Source: Hyphomicrobiales bacterium (GTDB taxonomy: Bacteria; Pseudomonadota; Alphaproteobacteria; Rhizobiales; Aestuariivirgaceae). Taken from it: 64,000 bases of DNA. Each line of letters starts with the position of its first letter. Position 1 is the stretch's first letter. Location: assembly GCA_016185245.1 (NCBI GenBank), contig JACPNZ010000016.1, positions 211,287-275,286 of the forward strand, given 5' to 3'. A program made the position numbers and the translations under genes. This document shows positions 43,077 through 52,111 of the stretch, one piece after another. The notes under the pieces were generated by a model. That model did no database searches, was not told the origin of the DNA, and worked only from the letters and a program-made list of their open reading frames with translations.

Positions 43077-43726
43077 GTCTCACCCCGATTTCTTAGCATC
43101 TTCCGCAGACTCGCCAGGGCCCTGTGGCTCGCCACCTTGAGCGCGGTCACCGACTTGCCGCTTTCCCCGGCTGCCTGTCGAAGCGACATCTCCTTCAGTT
43201 TTAGCAAGCGGATCGCCTGCCTTTGCCCGTGTGGCAGGCGCCCGATGGCAGTCTCGAGCTTCTGGTGGTCGGCAGGATCTTCGCCAATCGTTCGAGCATC
43301 CGCCAGAGATTCGTGTTCCGCCGCCAGCGCCACTTCCTGCCGTCTCCGCCGACCCTGGCGGCGCAGGCGGTCCACCAGCCGCCGGTTGGCGATGGCCAGC
43401 AACCAAGGACCGAAGGGCCGCGCCGGATCGTAGGTAGCGCGAATGGCATGAACCGTCAGAAGTACATCCTGGACCGCATCTTCCACGTCGCCGCGGTCCC
43501 CATGGCACCGGGCGGCGAGGGAACGCAGATAGGGTGTTACCTCTTCGAGCAAGCGCCCGTAGGCAACGCCGTCGCCACCTTGCGCCCGTGCCATGAGAAT
43601 GGACCAGTCCACATCCCGGCCGACCTCTGACGCCGGATCGGCAGCGGACCCCTTGCGGCCGGAGACCTCTGCCCCGCCTCGCACCAGACTGAGCTGTAGC
43701 GTACGGTCGGGCGGTCCGGACGTCAT
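43073..43726 (-). CDS. sigF: ECF RNA polymerase sigma factor, SigF type
   Basis: A 217-residue ECF sigma factor. Region 2 is seen in GDVEDAVQDVLLTVHAIRATYDPARPFGPWLLAIANRRLVDRLRR, and region 4 in LPHGQRQAIRLLKLKEMSLRQAAGESGKSVTALKVASHRALASLRKML. Pairing with a DUF1109 anti-sigma defines the SigF-type group. About 35 extra residues precede region 2. The frame may start at GTG 43744, which overlaps the DoxX stop (GTGA), or at ATG 43726. It probably drives a GTAACC-type promoter ahead of bufA and so its own synthesis. Confidence 0.9.
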   Translation of the reverse strand: MTSGPPDRTLQLSLVRGGAEVSGRKGSAADPASEVGRDVDWSILMARAQGGDGVAYGRLLEEVTPYLRSLAARCHGDRGDVEDAVQDVLLTVHAIRATYDPARPFGPWLLAIANRRLVDRLRRQGRRRRQEVALAAEHESLADARTIGEDPADHQKLETAIGRLPHGQRQAIRLLKLKEMSLRQAAGESGKSVTALKVASHRALASLRKMLRNRGET

Positions 43727-43740
43727 GCCGTTTGCTCCAT

Positions 43741-44250
43741 TCACCGCCGCCCCAACACGTACCGGACGATAAGGCGATCGAGAGAGATGGGTCCTGCCCC
43801 CAGGGCGATAATAGCTAACGCCAGAGCAGCCCAGTAGAGATGAAAATTGGCCCAGCCGTCCGGCACCACCAACTGAATGACGCCGGTCATGATCAGCAGG
43901 CCGGTTGCGCTCAGCCGCGTGGCAAGGCCGAGAGCCAGGAGGATTGGCAGAGTGATCTCGGCCGTGGCGGTGAGGTGAGCCACCACCAGGGGTGCGGGAA
44001 AGGCATACTCGCCGCCGAAGATGTGCAGCTTGAATTCCTCCTCGAACAGATATTGAGCACTCGGCGCCAGCGACAGAAATCCGTCCCATCGGGTCACCCC
44101 CGAGCGGAAGAAAGGCAGGGCAAGGGCAATCCGCAGCACGGGCGGCGCCACCACATAGGCGGCCCAGGCAAGCCAGTCCAATAGCACCCGGACCACGGAA
44201 GCGGCAGTCGCGATCGCCGACCCGTGCCGATTGACGGTTGTCCCACTCAT
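43741..44250 (-). CDS. DoxX-family membrane protein
   Basis: A 169-residue protein of the DoxX family with four hydrophobic segments. The pattern LRIALALPFFRSGVTRWDGF at the first helix (with the conserved phenylalanine/arginine), EITLPILLALGLATRLSATGLLIMTGVIQLV and the C-terminal WAALALAIIALGAGPISLDRLI are characteristic. DoxX proteins are frequently encoded with DUF692, DUF2063 and DUF2282 genes; the function there is unknown, possibly a quinone-linked redox step. It overlaps bufC by 4 bases and touches the sigma gene. Confidence 0.88.
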   Translation of the reverse strand: MSGTTVNRHGSAIATAASVVRVLLDWLAWAAYVVAPPVLRIALALPFFRSGVTRWDGFLSLAPSAQYLFEEEFKLHIFGGEYAFPAPLVVAHLTATAEITLPILLALGLATRLSATGLLIMTGVIQLVVPDGWANFHLYWAALALAIIALGAGPISLDRLIVRYVLGRR

Positions 44251-45044
44251 GCGGCTTTTCCGTCCGTCATCTGTGCTTTAAGTCTCCAGCCGGTCAAGGC
44301 GCCAGCTTCGAACAATCCCGCCAAGTTGGCGGCCAGATCGAATTCTTCGTCACAGCGTGCCGCCGCCCTCAGGGCCTCGCCGACCGAAGCCTCGGCTGCA
44401 AGCTGTTCGACAAACTCTGCCCCGCCCGGAGGCATCCGGCGTACCTCGACTTCGGCAGCCGGCCGGACGATGAGCGCATCCTCGCCGCCGGACGCGAGAT
44501 CGACAAGTGCCGGCTCGTCGTCGCCGGTGTTCATCCGCCAGATGGTCAGGGCCGGAAACGGCGATCTTACTATGCGCAGCGATGGGTGCAGTGAAAAGCC
44601 GATGTCGATGAAATCGTCGGGGGCCAGAGCCGTTAGCCCGGCCAGATCGAGGGAGGCGGCTTCCGGCGCATGATAGGCTTCCATCCAGGCCCGCTCGATG
44701 CGGGCGACATCCGGCAGATAGGGCAGCACCGCCGCCGGTTCGAATTTCCCGATGAAGGAAGGAAAGCCTGCGCCATAGTCGAGGAGAATGGGTGAGGCCG
44801 GCGGCTCCTGCACCACATAAGCGTGCGCCAGTCCTTTGAAAAATTCATCGCCGACGATGCGATGGACCGCCGGAAACGCATCTTTCAGCGCGTCAATGAG
44901 ACCGACGACGACATTGTTGCGGTAAACCGAAAACCGGCGGAGGCTCGGCTCGCCGTCAGGACCGACCAGGCCCCAAGGCAATGGCCGGGCCGGGTCCAGC
45001 AAGGCGCTCCCGAACTCCCGCTGCCGATCAGCCAGCCGCGGCAT
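44247..45044 (-). CDS. bufC: DUF2063 protein, BufC-type partner of the DUF692 enzyme
   Basis: A 265-residue protein of the DUF2063/HvfC/BufC family. The N-terminus [20 protein letters not shown], followed by [34 protein letters not shown], is the DUF2063 signature; the second half ([18 protein letters not shown], then the acidic [21 protein letters not shown]) fits the C-terminal domain that presents the peptide. In related systems this protein works as a complex with the DUF692 enzyme and recognises the precursor leader. ATG 45044 lies inside the end of bufB (17-base overlap), so translation is coupled. Confidence 0.9.
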   Translation of the reverse strand: MPRLADRQREFGSALLDPARPLPWGLVGPDGEPSLRRFSVYRNNVVVGLIDALKDAFPAVHRIVGDEFFKGLAHAYVVQEPPASPILLDYGAGFPSFIGKFEPAAVLPYLPDVARIERAWMEAYHAPEAASLDLAGLTALAPDDFIDIGFSLHPSLRIVRSPFPALTIWRMNTGDDEPALVDLASGGEDALIVRPAAEVEVRRMPPGGAEFVEQLAAEASVGEALRAAARCDEEFDLAANLAGLFEAGALTGWRLKAQMTDGKAA

Positions 45045-45909
45045 GTCGCATCTCCTGCTGGCCAACCGCAAGCATGATGGCTTCGGCCCGTTCGGCCTCT
45101 GCATGTAGTTCACGCCACGACGGAACATCGGCGTCCCATTCGATGAGAGTCGGTACCGGGCCAAGGCGGCCGATCGCATAGGCGTAGAGCTCCCACACCG
45201 GCCTATCGACCGGCCGGTTGTGAGTGTCGATCAGCAGCGGCCTCGCTTTCTCGTCTTCTTCCCGGGTGAAGCCGGCGAGATGAATTTCCTGCACGTGAGC
45301 CAGCGGGTAGCTGTCGATATAGGCGAAAGGATCCCATTGCTGGTTGGTCGAGGCGACAAAGACATTGTTGACATCGAGCAGGAGACCGCAACCGGTCCGC
45401 TTCGCCACCTCGGCGATGAAATCGGTCTCCACATAGGTGCTTTCGGCGAAGGCGAGATAGGTCGAGGGATTTTCCAGCAACATCTGCCGGCCTAACACTT
45501 CTTGAACCTGATCGATGTGGTCGCTCACTCGCTGCAGCGTTTCCGCCGTGTAGGGAACCGGCAACAGGTCATTGAGAAAGCCTGCGTCATGGGTCGACCA
45601 TGCTAGATGTTCCGAGAACAGCCCCGGCTGGTAGCGGTCGATCAGCAGCCTGATCCTGGCAAGATGACCCCGATCGAGCGGCCGGTCGGCGCCGATCGAC
45701 AGCCCGACCCCGTGCAGGGAGAGCGGATAGTGCTCGCGAATCGAGGTTAAGTAGCGATGCGGCGGCCCGCCGCCGCCCATGTAGTTCTCGGCATGGACCT
45801 CGAAGAAACCGATATCGGGCTTGCTCGCGACGATCTCACGACAATGTGATGGCTTGAGCCCGACGCCGGCCCGCGCCGGAATGGTGCCGTCCTTGCGATG
45901 TTGCAACAT
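45028..45909 (-). CDS. bufB: DUF692 (MNIO) iron enzyme, BufB-type peptide-modifying oxidase
   Basis: A 293-residue TIM-barrel protein of the DUF692/UPF0276 family (multinuclear non-heme iron-dependent oxidative enzymes, which include MbnB). Expected metal ligands are visible: His66 in [10 protein letters not shown], His101 in FSEHLAW, Glu146-Asn147 in LLENPSTY, Asp179 with Asn181/Asn182 in LLLDVNNVF, His210 in QEIHLAGF, and Asp228/His230 in IDTHNRPV. Relatives oxidise cysteine residues of small precursors to heterocycles. Its substrate is presumably the DUF2282 protein encoded just upstream. A 70-base gap with a hairpin separates it from bufA. Confidence 0.93.
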   Translation of the reverse strand: MLQHRKDGTIPARAGVGLKPSHCREIVASKPDIGFFEVHAENYMGGGGPPHRYLTSIREHYPLSLHGVGLSIGADRPLDRGHLARIRLLIDRYQPGLFSEHLAWSTHDAGFLNDLLPVPYTAETLQRVSDHIDQVQEVLGRQMLLENPSTYLAFAESTYVETDFIAEVAKRTGCGLLLDVNNVFVASTNQQWDPFAYIDSYPLAHVQEIHLAGFTREEDEKARPLLIDTHNRPVDRPVWELYAYAIGRLGPVPTLIEWDADVPSWRELHAEAERAEAIMLAVGQQEMRHAAAG

Positions 45910-45938
45910 ATTGTTCCCGTTACGTCCGCGCCACAGTA

Positions 45939-45965
45939 CGGGCGGACGGCCGCGCCATCCGCCCG
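45939..45965 (-). terminator. Hairpin between bufA and bufB (candidate attenuator)
   Basis: Perfect 8-base inverted repeat (45939-45946 pairing with 45958-45965) with an 11-base loop, in the 70-base gap after the precursor gene and before the enzyme gene. No T-run follows. It is placed where it could stabilise bufA mRNA or limit read-through, so that precursor exceeds enzyme. Confidence 0.5.
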
Positions 45966-45979
45966 GTCGATCAAGCGTT

Positions 45980-46324
45980 TCAGGCCTGCGGCTTCAAGGT
46001 CCCATGACCCTTGGGCGTGGTTATGGAGGTGCATGTGCCCTTCGGCACCAGCTTGAAGGAATTGCCCTGGTAGTCAACGGTGCTGGTCCCCGCACAGGTC
46101 GTTCCGGCACCGGCATAGCAGTCGTTCTTGCCCTTGAGAGCCACGCCGAAGCACTTTTCCACCTTGCCGGACGCCACTTCCTTCTTGGTCATTTCCCGCA
46201 TCTTCATCATTTCCGCCTTGGACATCATCGCGGCCGATGCGGGGCCAGCCGGGATTGTTGCAACGGAACCGAGCGCGGCGGCAAAAGCGCCGGCCACGAG
46301 CATTGACATCGCGCGATTGGGCAT
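45980..46324 (-). CDS. bufA: DUF2282 precursor protein, BufA1-type bufferin
   Basis: A 114-residue protein of the DUF2282 family. Residues 1-32 form a signal peptide ending in PASAAM; a Met/Lys/Glu-rich stretch follows (33-50). The conserved cysteines are Cys58 (EKCFGV), Cys69 (KNDCYAG), Cys77 (TTCAGTS) and Cys98 (PKGTCTSI). In the recently described bufferins, members of this family are ribosomally made, modified at cysteines by the DUF692/DUF2063 pair and exported, where they bind copper; the two central cysteines are the reported sites. GGAGGATCAGGA before ATG 46324 is a strong ribosome site. It is the first gene of the operon. Confidence 0.9.
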   Translation of the reverse strand: MPNRAMSMLVAGAFAAALGSVATIPAGPASAAMMSKAEMMKMREMTKKEVASGKVEKCFGVALKGKNDCYAGAGTTCAGTSTVDYQGNSFKLVPKGTCTSITTPKGHGTLKPQA

Positions 46325-46404
46325 TCCTGATCCTCCAAATGGATTTTCGCCGGGCCTATGGAACCGCAGCGGCAGCCCGCAGGGCGCGAACTCGCCTGTA
46401 GAGG

Positions 46405-46429
46405 TTCGCCGCGAACCGGAAAAGGTTAC
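46405..46429 (-). promoter_or_regulatory. Candidate SigF-type promoter ahead of bufA
   Basis: On the minus strand GTAACC (46424-46429) is followed by 15 bases and CGAA (46405-46408). As I recall, SigF promoters in Caulobacter have GTAACC and CGAA with a 16-base spacer. The distance to the bufA start is about 80 bases. This is the only such pair I noticed in the 257-base gap. The spacer is one base short of the remembered consensus. Confidence 0.6.
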
Positions 46430-46581
46430 GGGGGGGGGTGATCGGATCCTTTGCCCGAAGCCGGCCGGTGGCGGCCCAACCCGTCCGTCATCGTAAGCAA
46501 GCGCCACCGTCTCCCGATGCCGCGGTGGCGGGCCTGGCAGCATGATCGTAGCGCAGGCAGTTGTGCCATGCACCGCGCTCC

Positions 46582-48954
46582 CTAAGCTATCCCGAGGCGG
46601 GCGAACAGGGGAACCTTCACCATGTCCAGGACGAATGCGAAGGCAGTCGCCGCAGCCAACGTGCCGGCGACCACCAAAGCCGGTAAGGGCGCCATGGCGA
46701 TTCCGCCGACGGCCAGTATCGAGGCGATCGCAACATCGGCTACCGACGACGCGGCAAGCCACGGGCTCGGACGAGAGCCCCACAGGTGCCGGCGCTGACG
46801 AATGGCATAGATCGTCGCCTGACTGCCGAACACCAAGGTCGTGAAGGCGAGTGTTCTTGTTTCCTCGATGCCTAGGCCCATCTCGAATTTGCCGACGGCC
46901 AGGACCGCGCTGCAAAAAGCCAGAAGGCAGATACCCATGACGACGCCCGCCGTCGTCAGGCTGCCGATGCGCCAGGAATTCGGCAGCGGAGACGGCCGCA
47001 CGTTGTCCGTCGTCAATGACATCGCCAGGAAATCGCCGGCAATCATCACAACGACCATCAGCAGCGGAGTCAGAACGGCATGCCCGGTCATGATCAGGCC
47101 GACGATCAGGAAGAGCACCGTCACGATTTTCTTTATGATGGAATTCAGCGTGTATGTCAGGATGCGCTGGAACGTCACGCGCCCTTCCTTGACCGCGGCG
47201 ACGACGCCGGCGAGCCCGGGTTCGGTCAGAACCATGCCGGCGGCCGATTTCGCGACATCGGTTGCCGTCGAGACCGCGATCCCGATCTGCGCCTGGCGAA
47301 GCGCCGGCGCGTCGTTGGCGCCGTCGCCGCACATGCCGACCGTATAGCCGCCACGCTGGAACGCCTTGACAAGTTTGTACTTGTCTTCCGGTAGGACACC
47401 GGCGAAGACCGCGAATTGCTCGGGACGGACACTGTCGGGGATCGGCCCTGGCGGACAGACGGCGCCGTCGAGTCCCACGGCATGAGCGACAATGGCCGCT
47501 GTCGCCGGTGCGTCGCCCGTGACCATGACTGTGCGCACGCCGAGTCCGTGCAATTCCGTTACCAGCGCCGCCGAATCCTTGCGAGGCGGATCGCTGAGGG
47601 CGATGAGCCCGGTCAGCTTCATCGCATCCGGCGGCCCCGCTGCGACCGCCAGTACCCTGAAGCCCTTCCCCTCAAGCTCCTTCTCCGCCGCCGCCGCGGC
47701 CGGCGACGGCTGGACGAGTCCGATGACCGCCGCATAGGCGCCCTTCACGACACGTTGCGTGCCCCCGCTCACGTCCCGGGCCGTCGCCTCGGACATCTTC
47801 GTCGCCGGATCGAACGGCACGAACTTGATGATCGCCGACGCATCGGAAACTGCCTTGCCCAAGGCGGCAGACCGAATGGCCCCATCTACCGGGTCCTGCC
47901 CGCCATCCGAACTGGCCAGCGCGGCCAGCCCCAGAACCTGCGCCTCGTCGAATCCGGGCATGGGGCGAACAGTTGTCACCGTCAGCGCGTTCTGGGTCAG
48001 CGTGCCTGTCTTGTCGGCGCACAAGACATTCATCGTTGCCGCTTCATCCACCGCCGAGAGGCGGGTCGGAAGGACCGATCGCTTTGCCAAGGCTCGTGCT
48101 CCGAACGCCGAAGCAAGTGTAAAGGTGGCCGGCAGCGCCACCGGTATCGATGCGAGGACCGCTGTCAGGACGAGGGGGACGATCTCATCGAGCGGCATCC
48201 TGAGAAACCACGCATAGGTCACCAGCAGCACGATGACGACGCCGTTGAACGCGGCGAGATTGCGCACCACGCGCAAAACCGCCTTCTGCTGGGAACTGAC
48301 TACATGGGCGGTACGGACGAGCTCCGCCGTGCGGCCGAACTTGGTGCGCGCACCGGTCGATGTGACCTCGGCCACCGCTTCGCCCCGCCGCACCAGCGCC
48401 CCCGCATAGGTCTGGACACCGGCGCCAGCTTCGATCGGCACCGACTCGCCGGTGAGCATCGATTGGTCAAGCAGGACTTCTCCCCCGGTCAGGCTCACAT
48501 CCGCGGCGACCACGGCGCCGAGTGAAAGCTTCACCACGTCGCCCGGCACCAGTTCGACAGCGGGTATGGTTTTCCATGCGCCATCGCGCCGGACAGATGC
48601 GTTCAGCGCGAGCCGTGACTTCAGCGCCGCAAGGGTTGCCTGGGCGCGGCTCTCCTGGAACAGCCCGAGTGCGGCATTGAATACCAGGAGAGCGGCGATG
48701 ATCGCGGCCTCGACATATTTGCCGAGCCCCAGTTCGAGCACGATCGCCGCCTCGAGCATCCACGGAACCGGCACCCAGAACTTCTCGATCGCCATCCGCA
48801 GTGGATGCATGCTCGTATCCGGCATCGCGTTTGGGCCGAACTTTTCCCGCCGCCGGTGCACCTCATCGCTCGTCAGGCCGTTTTGCCTGCCGAGATCGGC
48901 CGCTTCGGTCGGCGAGGCATCCAAGGCGCTTGGCGCGGTCGGCCGCATTGCCAT
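46582..48954 (-). CDS. P-type ATPase, plasma-membrane proton-pump type (P-IIIA)
   Basis: About 790 residues. The phosphorylated aspartate is Asp314 in CADKTGTLT; the actuator loop reads LTGESVPIE, and the hinge contains [19 protein letters not shown]. The early segments [31 protein letters not shown] and the [10 protein letters not shown] sequence in helix 4 are those of fungal/plant-like H+-ATPases, which also occur in some bacteria. Metal-ATPase motifs (CPC, HMA domains) are absent. The likely function is proton export. ATG 48954 is preferred; a TTG at 49041 preceded by AAGGAG is an alternative, adding 29 residues. It lies upstream of bufA on the same strand but is separated by the candidate SigF promoter. 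Confidence 0.9.
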   Translation of the reverse strand: MAMRPTAPSALDASPTEAADLGRQNGLTSDEVHRRREKFGPNAMPDTSMHPLRMAIEKFWVPVPWMLEAAIVLELGLGKYVEAAIIAALLVFNAALGLFQESRAQATLAALKSRLALNASVRRDGAWKTIPAVELVPGDVVKLSLGAVVAADVSLTGGEVLLDQSMLTGESVPIEAGAGVQTYAGALVRRGEAVAEVTSTGARTKFGRTAELVRTAHVVSSQQKAVLRVVRNLAAFNGVVIVLLVTYAWFLRMPLDEIVPLVLTAVLASIPVALPATFTLASAFGARALAKRSVLPTRLSAVDEAATMNVLCADKTGTLTQNALTVTTVRPMPGFDEAQVLGLAALASSDGGQDPVDGAIRSAALGKAVSDASAIIKFVPFDPATKMSEATARDVSGGTQRVVKGAYAAVIGLVQPSPAAAAAEKELEGKGFRVLAVAAGPPDAMKLTGLIALSDPPRKDSAALVTELHGLGVRTVMVTGDAPATAAIVAHAVGLDGAVCPPGPIPDSVRPEQFAVFAGVLPEDKYKLVKAFQRGGYTVGMCGDGANDAPALRQAQIGIAVSTATDVAKSAAGMVLTEPGLAGVVAAVKEGRVTFQRILTYTLNSIIKKIVTVLFLIVGLIMTGHAVLTPLLMVVVMIAGDFLAMSLTTDNVRPSPLPNSWRIGSLTTAGVVMGICLLAFCSAVLAVGKFEMGLGIEETRTLAFTTLVFGSQATIYAIRQRRHLWGSRPSPWLAASSVADVAIASILAVGGIAMAPLPALVVAGTLAAATAFAFVLDMVKVPLFARLGIA

Positions 48955-49131
48955 GTCAATGGTTTTTCCCACATTGGCTTCAAGCGATACATGCACCGGA
49001 CAAGGCAACCACCGGGCGACGCGGCAGTTTCGCAAGTGCAAAACTCCTTAACATGGAGTGGCGGATGGTCCAATGCCCATCCTCACCCGGCGCATCCGCG
49101 GAGACGATCGGCAATCGTCTCCACTCCGGTT

Positions 49132-49380
49132 TCAAGGCCACAACGTCGGGCCGACGATGACGGCGCTGCGCCCGTGGACGAAGACACCGCTCACCTTGAA
49201 GGCGAAGACGAGAACGACCTCGAGCACCAGGAAGGCGATGAGATTGCCAAGGGTCTGGAAGTGCGGAACCGTCGCCGTGACGATCAGAATGCGGGCGCCC
49301 TTCTTCTTGAGCTGCCGCATTTTGCGGAACAGGCGCTCGGCCGAATCGAAATCGAGTGCCGCCGACGGTGATCGGCACCA
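49132..49380 (-). pseudogene. Membrane-protein fragment (possible ABC permease relic)
   Basis: A short open stretch reads LFRKMRQLKKKGARILIVTA, then HFQTLGNLIAFLVLEVVLVFAFKVSGVF and a stop. One transmembrane segment follows a basic start, as at the N-terminus of a sugar ABC permease, but the rest of such a protein is missing. It stands directly beyond the sugar-binding-protein relic on the same strand, so both may come from one decayed transporter. The assignment is weak. Confidence 0.35.
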
Positions 49381-49633
49381 TGTCCCGGCCCGACCGTTTC
49401 AAAGCCGCGGATGGCGCCCAGTTCGGAGGCCGAGGTGCCCGGGATACCCTTCGACGATCAGCACGTTGCCCTTGCCGCCGATTTCCTTGGCCATCCATTC
49501 GCCCATCATGTTTCCCCCGACGACGAAGTTGGCCGAGTAGGGCGAGGTCCGGTAGCCGATGCCGGAGAACACCGGCACACCATGTTGGCAGGCACATTCG
49601 ACGGTCTGGTTCAGCGACGTCGGGTTGAGGCAA
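49381..49633 (-). pseudogene. Sugar ABC transporter binding protein, internal fragment with frameshift
   Basis: The minus-strand frame LNPTSLNQTVECACQHGVPVFSGIGY, followed by GGNMMGEWMAKEIGGKGNVLIVEGYPG, is the middle of a periplasmic sugar-binding protein (Peripla_BP_4). After GYPG the frame shifts: with one G fewer near 49442 it would continue as TSASELGAIRGFETV, the normal continuation. The N- and C-terminal thirds are missing. It is unlike the intact binding protein at 22376. The 260 bases from here to 49896 hold no gene that I can see. Confidence 0.7.
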
Positions 49634-49896
49634 TAGAATCTTCTAATAGTCGATATACGGATTTGACATAGGTCGTATCTGCCCTGTCCGCTCTGCGTGT
49701 TGCACCGCAACTACATCGTGGCAGATCATGCCAATGACGTAGCAACAATTGTAAGCTGCCTGATTTCGCAATGCACAATTGTGGATCGAGAGTGAGGCGA
49801 ACGAGCTCAAACATCTGAAGGCATTGGAGACCTGGTCAGCGGCGCACCAAGGAGGGTGTTCAGACCGCCGAGGCAGAGTCATGAAGGACATCGATC

Positions 49897-50055
49897 ATGA
49901 AAATTTTCTTCGTCCTCGATGATCCGCCTTACGATACGGAGCAGTTTTATGAGGCGCTCAAGTTCGCCAGAAACCCATTCTGGTTGAGCGAGATCAAGGC
50001 GTGCGGCGATAGGCCGGTCATTGTGGTGCGCCTGAGATTCACCATTGGGGCGTAG
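49897..50055 (+). pseudogene. DsrE-like gene remnant
   Basis: A 52-residue frame starting MKIFFVLDDPPYDTEQFYEALKFA, clearly related to the start of the intact DsrE gene at 50490 (MKVLFVLNDPPYGSERCYNALRLA). After about 25 residues the likeness ends and a stop soon follows. It is best read as a truncated duplicate. It lies 25 bases before the SHOCT protein gene. Confidence 0.75.
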
Positions 50056-50080
50056 TGCCCGTAAATTTGGGAGAATGCCA

Positions 50081-50446
50081 ATGAAGCGAATTTTGCGTTT
50101 AAGCGCAGCGGCCCTGATCACGGCGCCGGCCTTCTTGCCGAATTCGGCATGGGCGCAGACGCAGCCCGATACCGACAGATTTGCATACGGCCCACGTATG
50201 ATGTGGTGGGATGGAGGAGGATACGAGATGATTTTTGGTCCACTGTTCATGATTCTGATACTGGCCGTGGTGATCGCGGTCGTCGTTCTCCTGGTCCAGT
50301 GGCTCGGCGGGCCATGGCAAGGGTTGCAGCCGCCGCGCCATTTGCCCCCCGGCCGCACGCCGCTCGATATTCTCAAGGAGCGTTACGCGAAGGGCGAGAT
50401 CAACAAGGATGAGTTCGAGGAACGCCGCCGCGTCCTCGGCGACTGA
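50081..50446 (+). CDS. Small membrane protein with C-terminal SHOCT domain
   Basis: A 121-residue protein: a signal-like hydrophobic N-terminus (LRLSAAALITAPAFLPNSAWAQ), one strong transmembrane segment at about 57-83 (LFMILILAVVIAVVVLLVQWL) and a C-terminal SHOCT motif, LDILKERYAKGEINKDEFEERRRVL. SHOCT domains end many short bacterial membrane proteins and are thought to mediate oligomer or nucleic-acid contacts; the function is unknown. It lies between a DsrE relic and the intact DsrE gene. ATG 50081 begins the signal-like part. Confidence 0.83.
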   Translation: MKRILRLSAAALITAPAFLPNSAWAQTQPDTDRFAYGPRMMWWDGGGYEMIFGPLFMILILAVVIAVVVLLVQWLGGPWQGLQPPRHLPPGRTPLDILKERYAKGEINKDEFEERRRVLGD

Positions 50447-50489
50447 TTGGCGTCATTGGAAAATCAGTTGGATGAAAGGCATGTTTTGA

Positions 50490-50843
50490 ATGAAGGTGCT
50501 TTTCGTATTGAATGATCCGCCTTACGGCTCCGAGCGCTGCTACAATGCGCTGCGCCTCGCCCACGCCTTGTCAAAGAATGACCCGGCAATGGAAGTCACG
50601 GTCTTCCTGATGGCCGATGCCGTAGTTGCGGCACGTAAAGGTCAGAAGACGCCGGATGGCTACTACAACATGGAGCGCATGCTGAAGCGTGTGGTCGCAG
50701 GCAAGAACCAAGTGCTGCTCTGCGGCACCTGCATGGAAGCGCGCGGGATGGTCGAAAGCGATTTGTTGGAAGGGGCGCGCCGCAGCACCGTGGATGAGTT
50801 GGCGGCTGCGACCATTGCGGCCGACAAGGTGATCATATTCTGA
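50490..50843 (+). CDS. DsrE-family sulfur-relay protein
   Basis: A 117-residue DsrE/DsrF-like protein. Motifs: VLFVLNDPPYGSERCYNALRLAHAL at the N-terminus, VTVFLMADAV, and the conserved cysteine pair LLCGTCMEARGM near residues 74-80, with TVDELAAATIAADKVIIF at the end. DsrE proteins bind persulfide sulfur and pass it between partners. It lies 41 bases before an SQR-like flavoprotein and near a cysteine-desulfurase relic, so a sulfur-handling locus is probable. Confidence 0.9.
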   Translation: MKVLFVLNDPPYGSERCYNALRLAHALSKNDPAMEVTVFLMADAVVAARKGQKTPDGYYNMERMLKRVVAGKNQVLLCGTCMEARGMVESDLLEGARRSTVDELAAATIAADKVIIF

Positions 50844-50884
50844 ACCCTCCGGTATTGAGAGACGACTAACCTGCGGAGAATATC

Positions 50885-52042
50885 GTGACAGCAGCCAAGA
50901 CCGTTCTCGTTTTGGGTGGCGGCATAGGGGGCATCGTGGCGGCCAGTCTGCTTCGCAAGCGGCTGCCGCGCACCCATCAGGTTGTTCTGGTGGAGCGGGA
51001 GGCGCAGCATGTGTTTGCCCCGTCACTGCTCTGGCTCATGGTCGGCGCCCGTCGGGAACACCAAATCTCGCGCCCGATTGCCCGCCTGGAAAAGGGTGGC
51101 ATCAAGGTCGTGCACGGTGAAATCGAGCGAATTGAGCCGAACACCCGGAGCGCGCGCGTGGCCGGGCAGGATATCTCCGCCGACTACCTGGTGGTGGCAC
51201 TCGGCGCCGAACTCGCCCCGGAGGCCATCCCGGGCCTCGCCGAATCGGGCCACAACTTTTACACCCTGGCCGGGGCGCAGACGCTTAATCGGGCGCGGGC
51301 CGATCTGCGTCAGGGGCGGCTCGTCGTTTTGGTCGCCAGGATGCCTTTCAAGTGCCCGGCGGCGCCCTATGAAGCAGCCATGTTGCTCCAGGCCGACCTG
51401 GGCAAGCGCGGCCTGCAGGGGAACGTCAGCGTCGACCTTTATACACCCGAGCCCGGGCCGATGCCGGTTGCGGGAGCGAAAGTTTCGGCGATGGTGCGGC
51501 AACTGGTCGAAAGCCGAGGCGTGCGCCTCCATACTGAACACGCGATTGCCAAGATCGATCCCTCCGAGCGGTTAATGCACTTCGAGAACGGCGCGACGGC
51601 CTCGTTCGACCTGTTGGCCTATGTACCGCCGCACCGCGTTCCCGGGGTGGTGCAGGCGGCCGGTTTTACCGGCGAGTCCGGCTGGGTACCGGTGGACCGG
51701 CGAACGCTGGAAACGAAATTCCCGGGCGTCTATGCGATCGGCGACGTTACCGGCATCCCCCTGGTGACCGGAAAGTCGCTGCCCAAGGCTGGCGCGTTTG
51801 CTCATGGCGAGGCCGAGGTGGTGGCGAACAATATCGTCCATGCCATCACCGGTGCAGGCGCGCCGAGTTCGTTTGACGGTCATGGCGCGTGTTTCATTGA
51901 GATCGGCGATGGCCGCGCCGGCTTCGGTAGCGGAAACTTCCTTGCTGAACCCGCGCCCGAGGTACGCTTGCGTCCGCCGGGACTGTTGCTGCATATCGGC
52001 AAGGTGGCTTACGAAAAATACTGGCTTTATCGTTGGTTCTGA
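50885..52042 (+). CDS. Sulfide:quinone oxidoreductase-like flavoprotein
   Basis: A 385-residue two-dinucleotide-binding flavoprotein. FAD motif VLVLGGGIGGIVAASLLRKRL is at about 7-27; the second motif lies near 125-165; the redox-active Cys is seen in PFKCPAAPYEAAMLL; and FPGVYAIGDVTGIPLVTGKSLPKAGAFAHGEAEVVANNI is the SQR/NDH C-terminal signature. It lacks the third cysteine position of classical SQR as far as I can judge, so it may oxidise sulfide or act on persulfide with DsrE. It starts with GTG 50885 and is probably co-transcribed with the DsrE gene. Confidence 0.85.
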   Translation: MTAAKTVLVLGGGIGGIVAASLLRKRLPRTHQVVLVEREAQHVFAPSLLWLMVGARREHQISRPIARLEKGGIKVVHGEIERIEPNTRSARVAGQDISADYLVVALGAELAPEAIPGLAESGHNFYTLAGAQTLNRARADLRQGRLVVLVARMPFKCPAAPYEAAMLLQADLGKRGLQGNVSVDLYTPEPGPMPVAGAKVSAMVRQLVESRGVRLHTEHAIAKIDPSERLMHFENGATASFDLLAYVPPHRVPGVVQAAGFTGESGWVPVDRRTLETKFPGVYAIGDVTGIPLVTGKSLPKAGAFAHGEAEVVANNIVHAITGAGAPSSFDGHGACFIEIGDGRAGFGSGNFLAEPAPEVRLRPPGLLLHIGKVAYEKYWLYRWF

Positions 52043-52111
52043 CACTGGCGTCGAGCATCGGCGGCAACCACGGGCGAGCTTGGGACAGCGATAGCGCAAC
52101 GGGACAAGACG

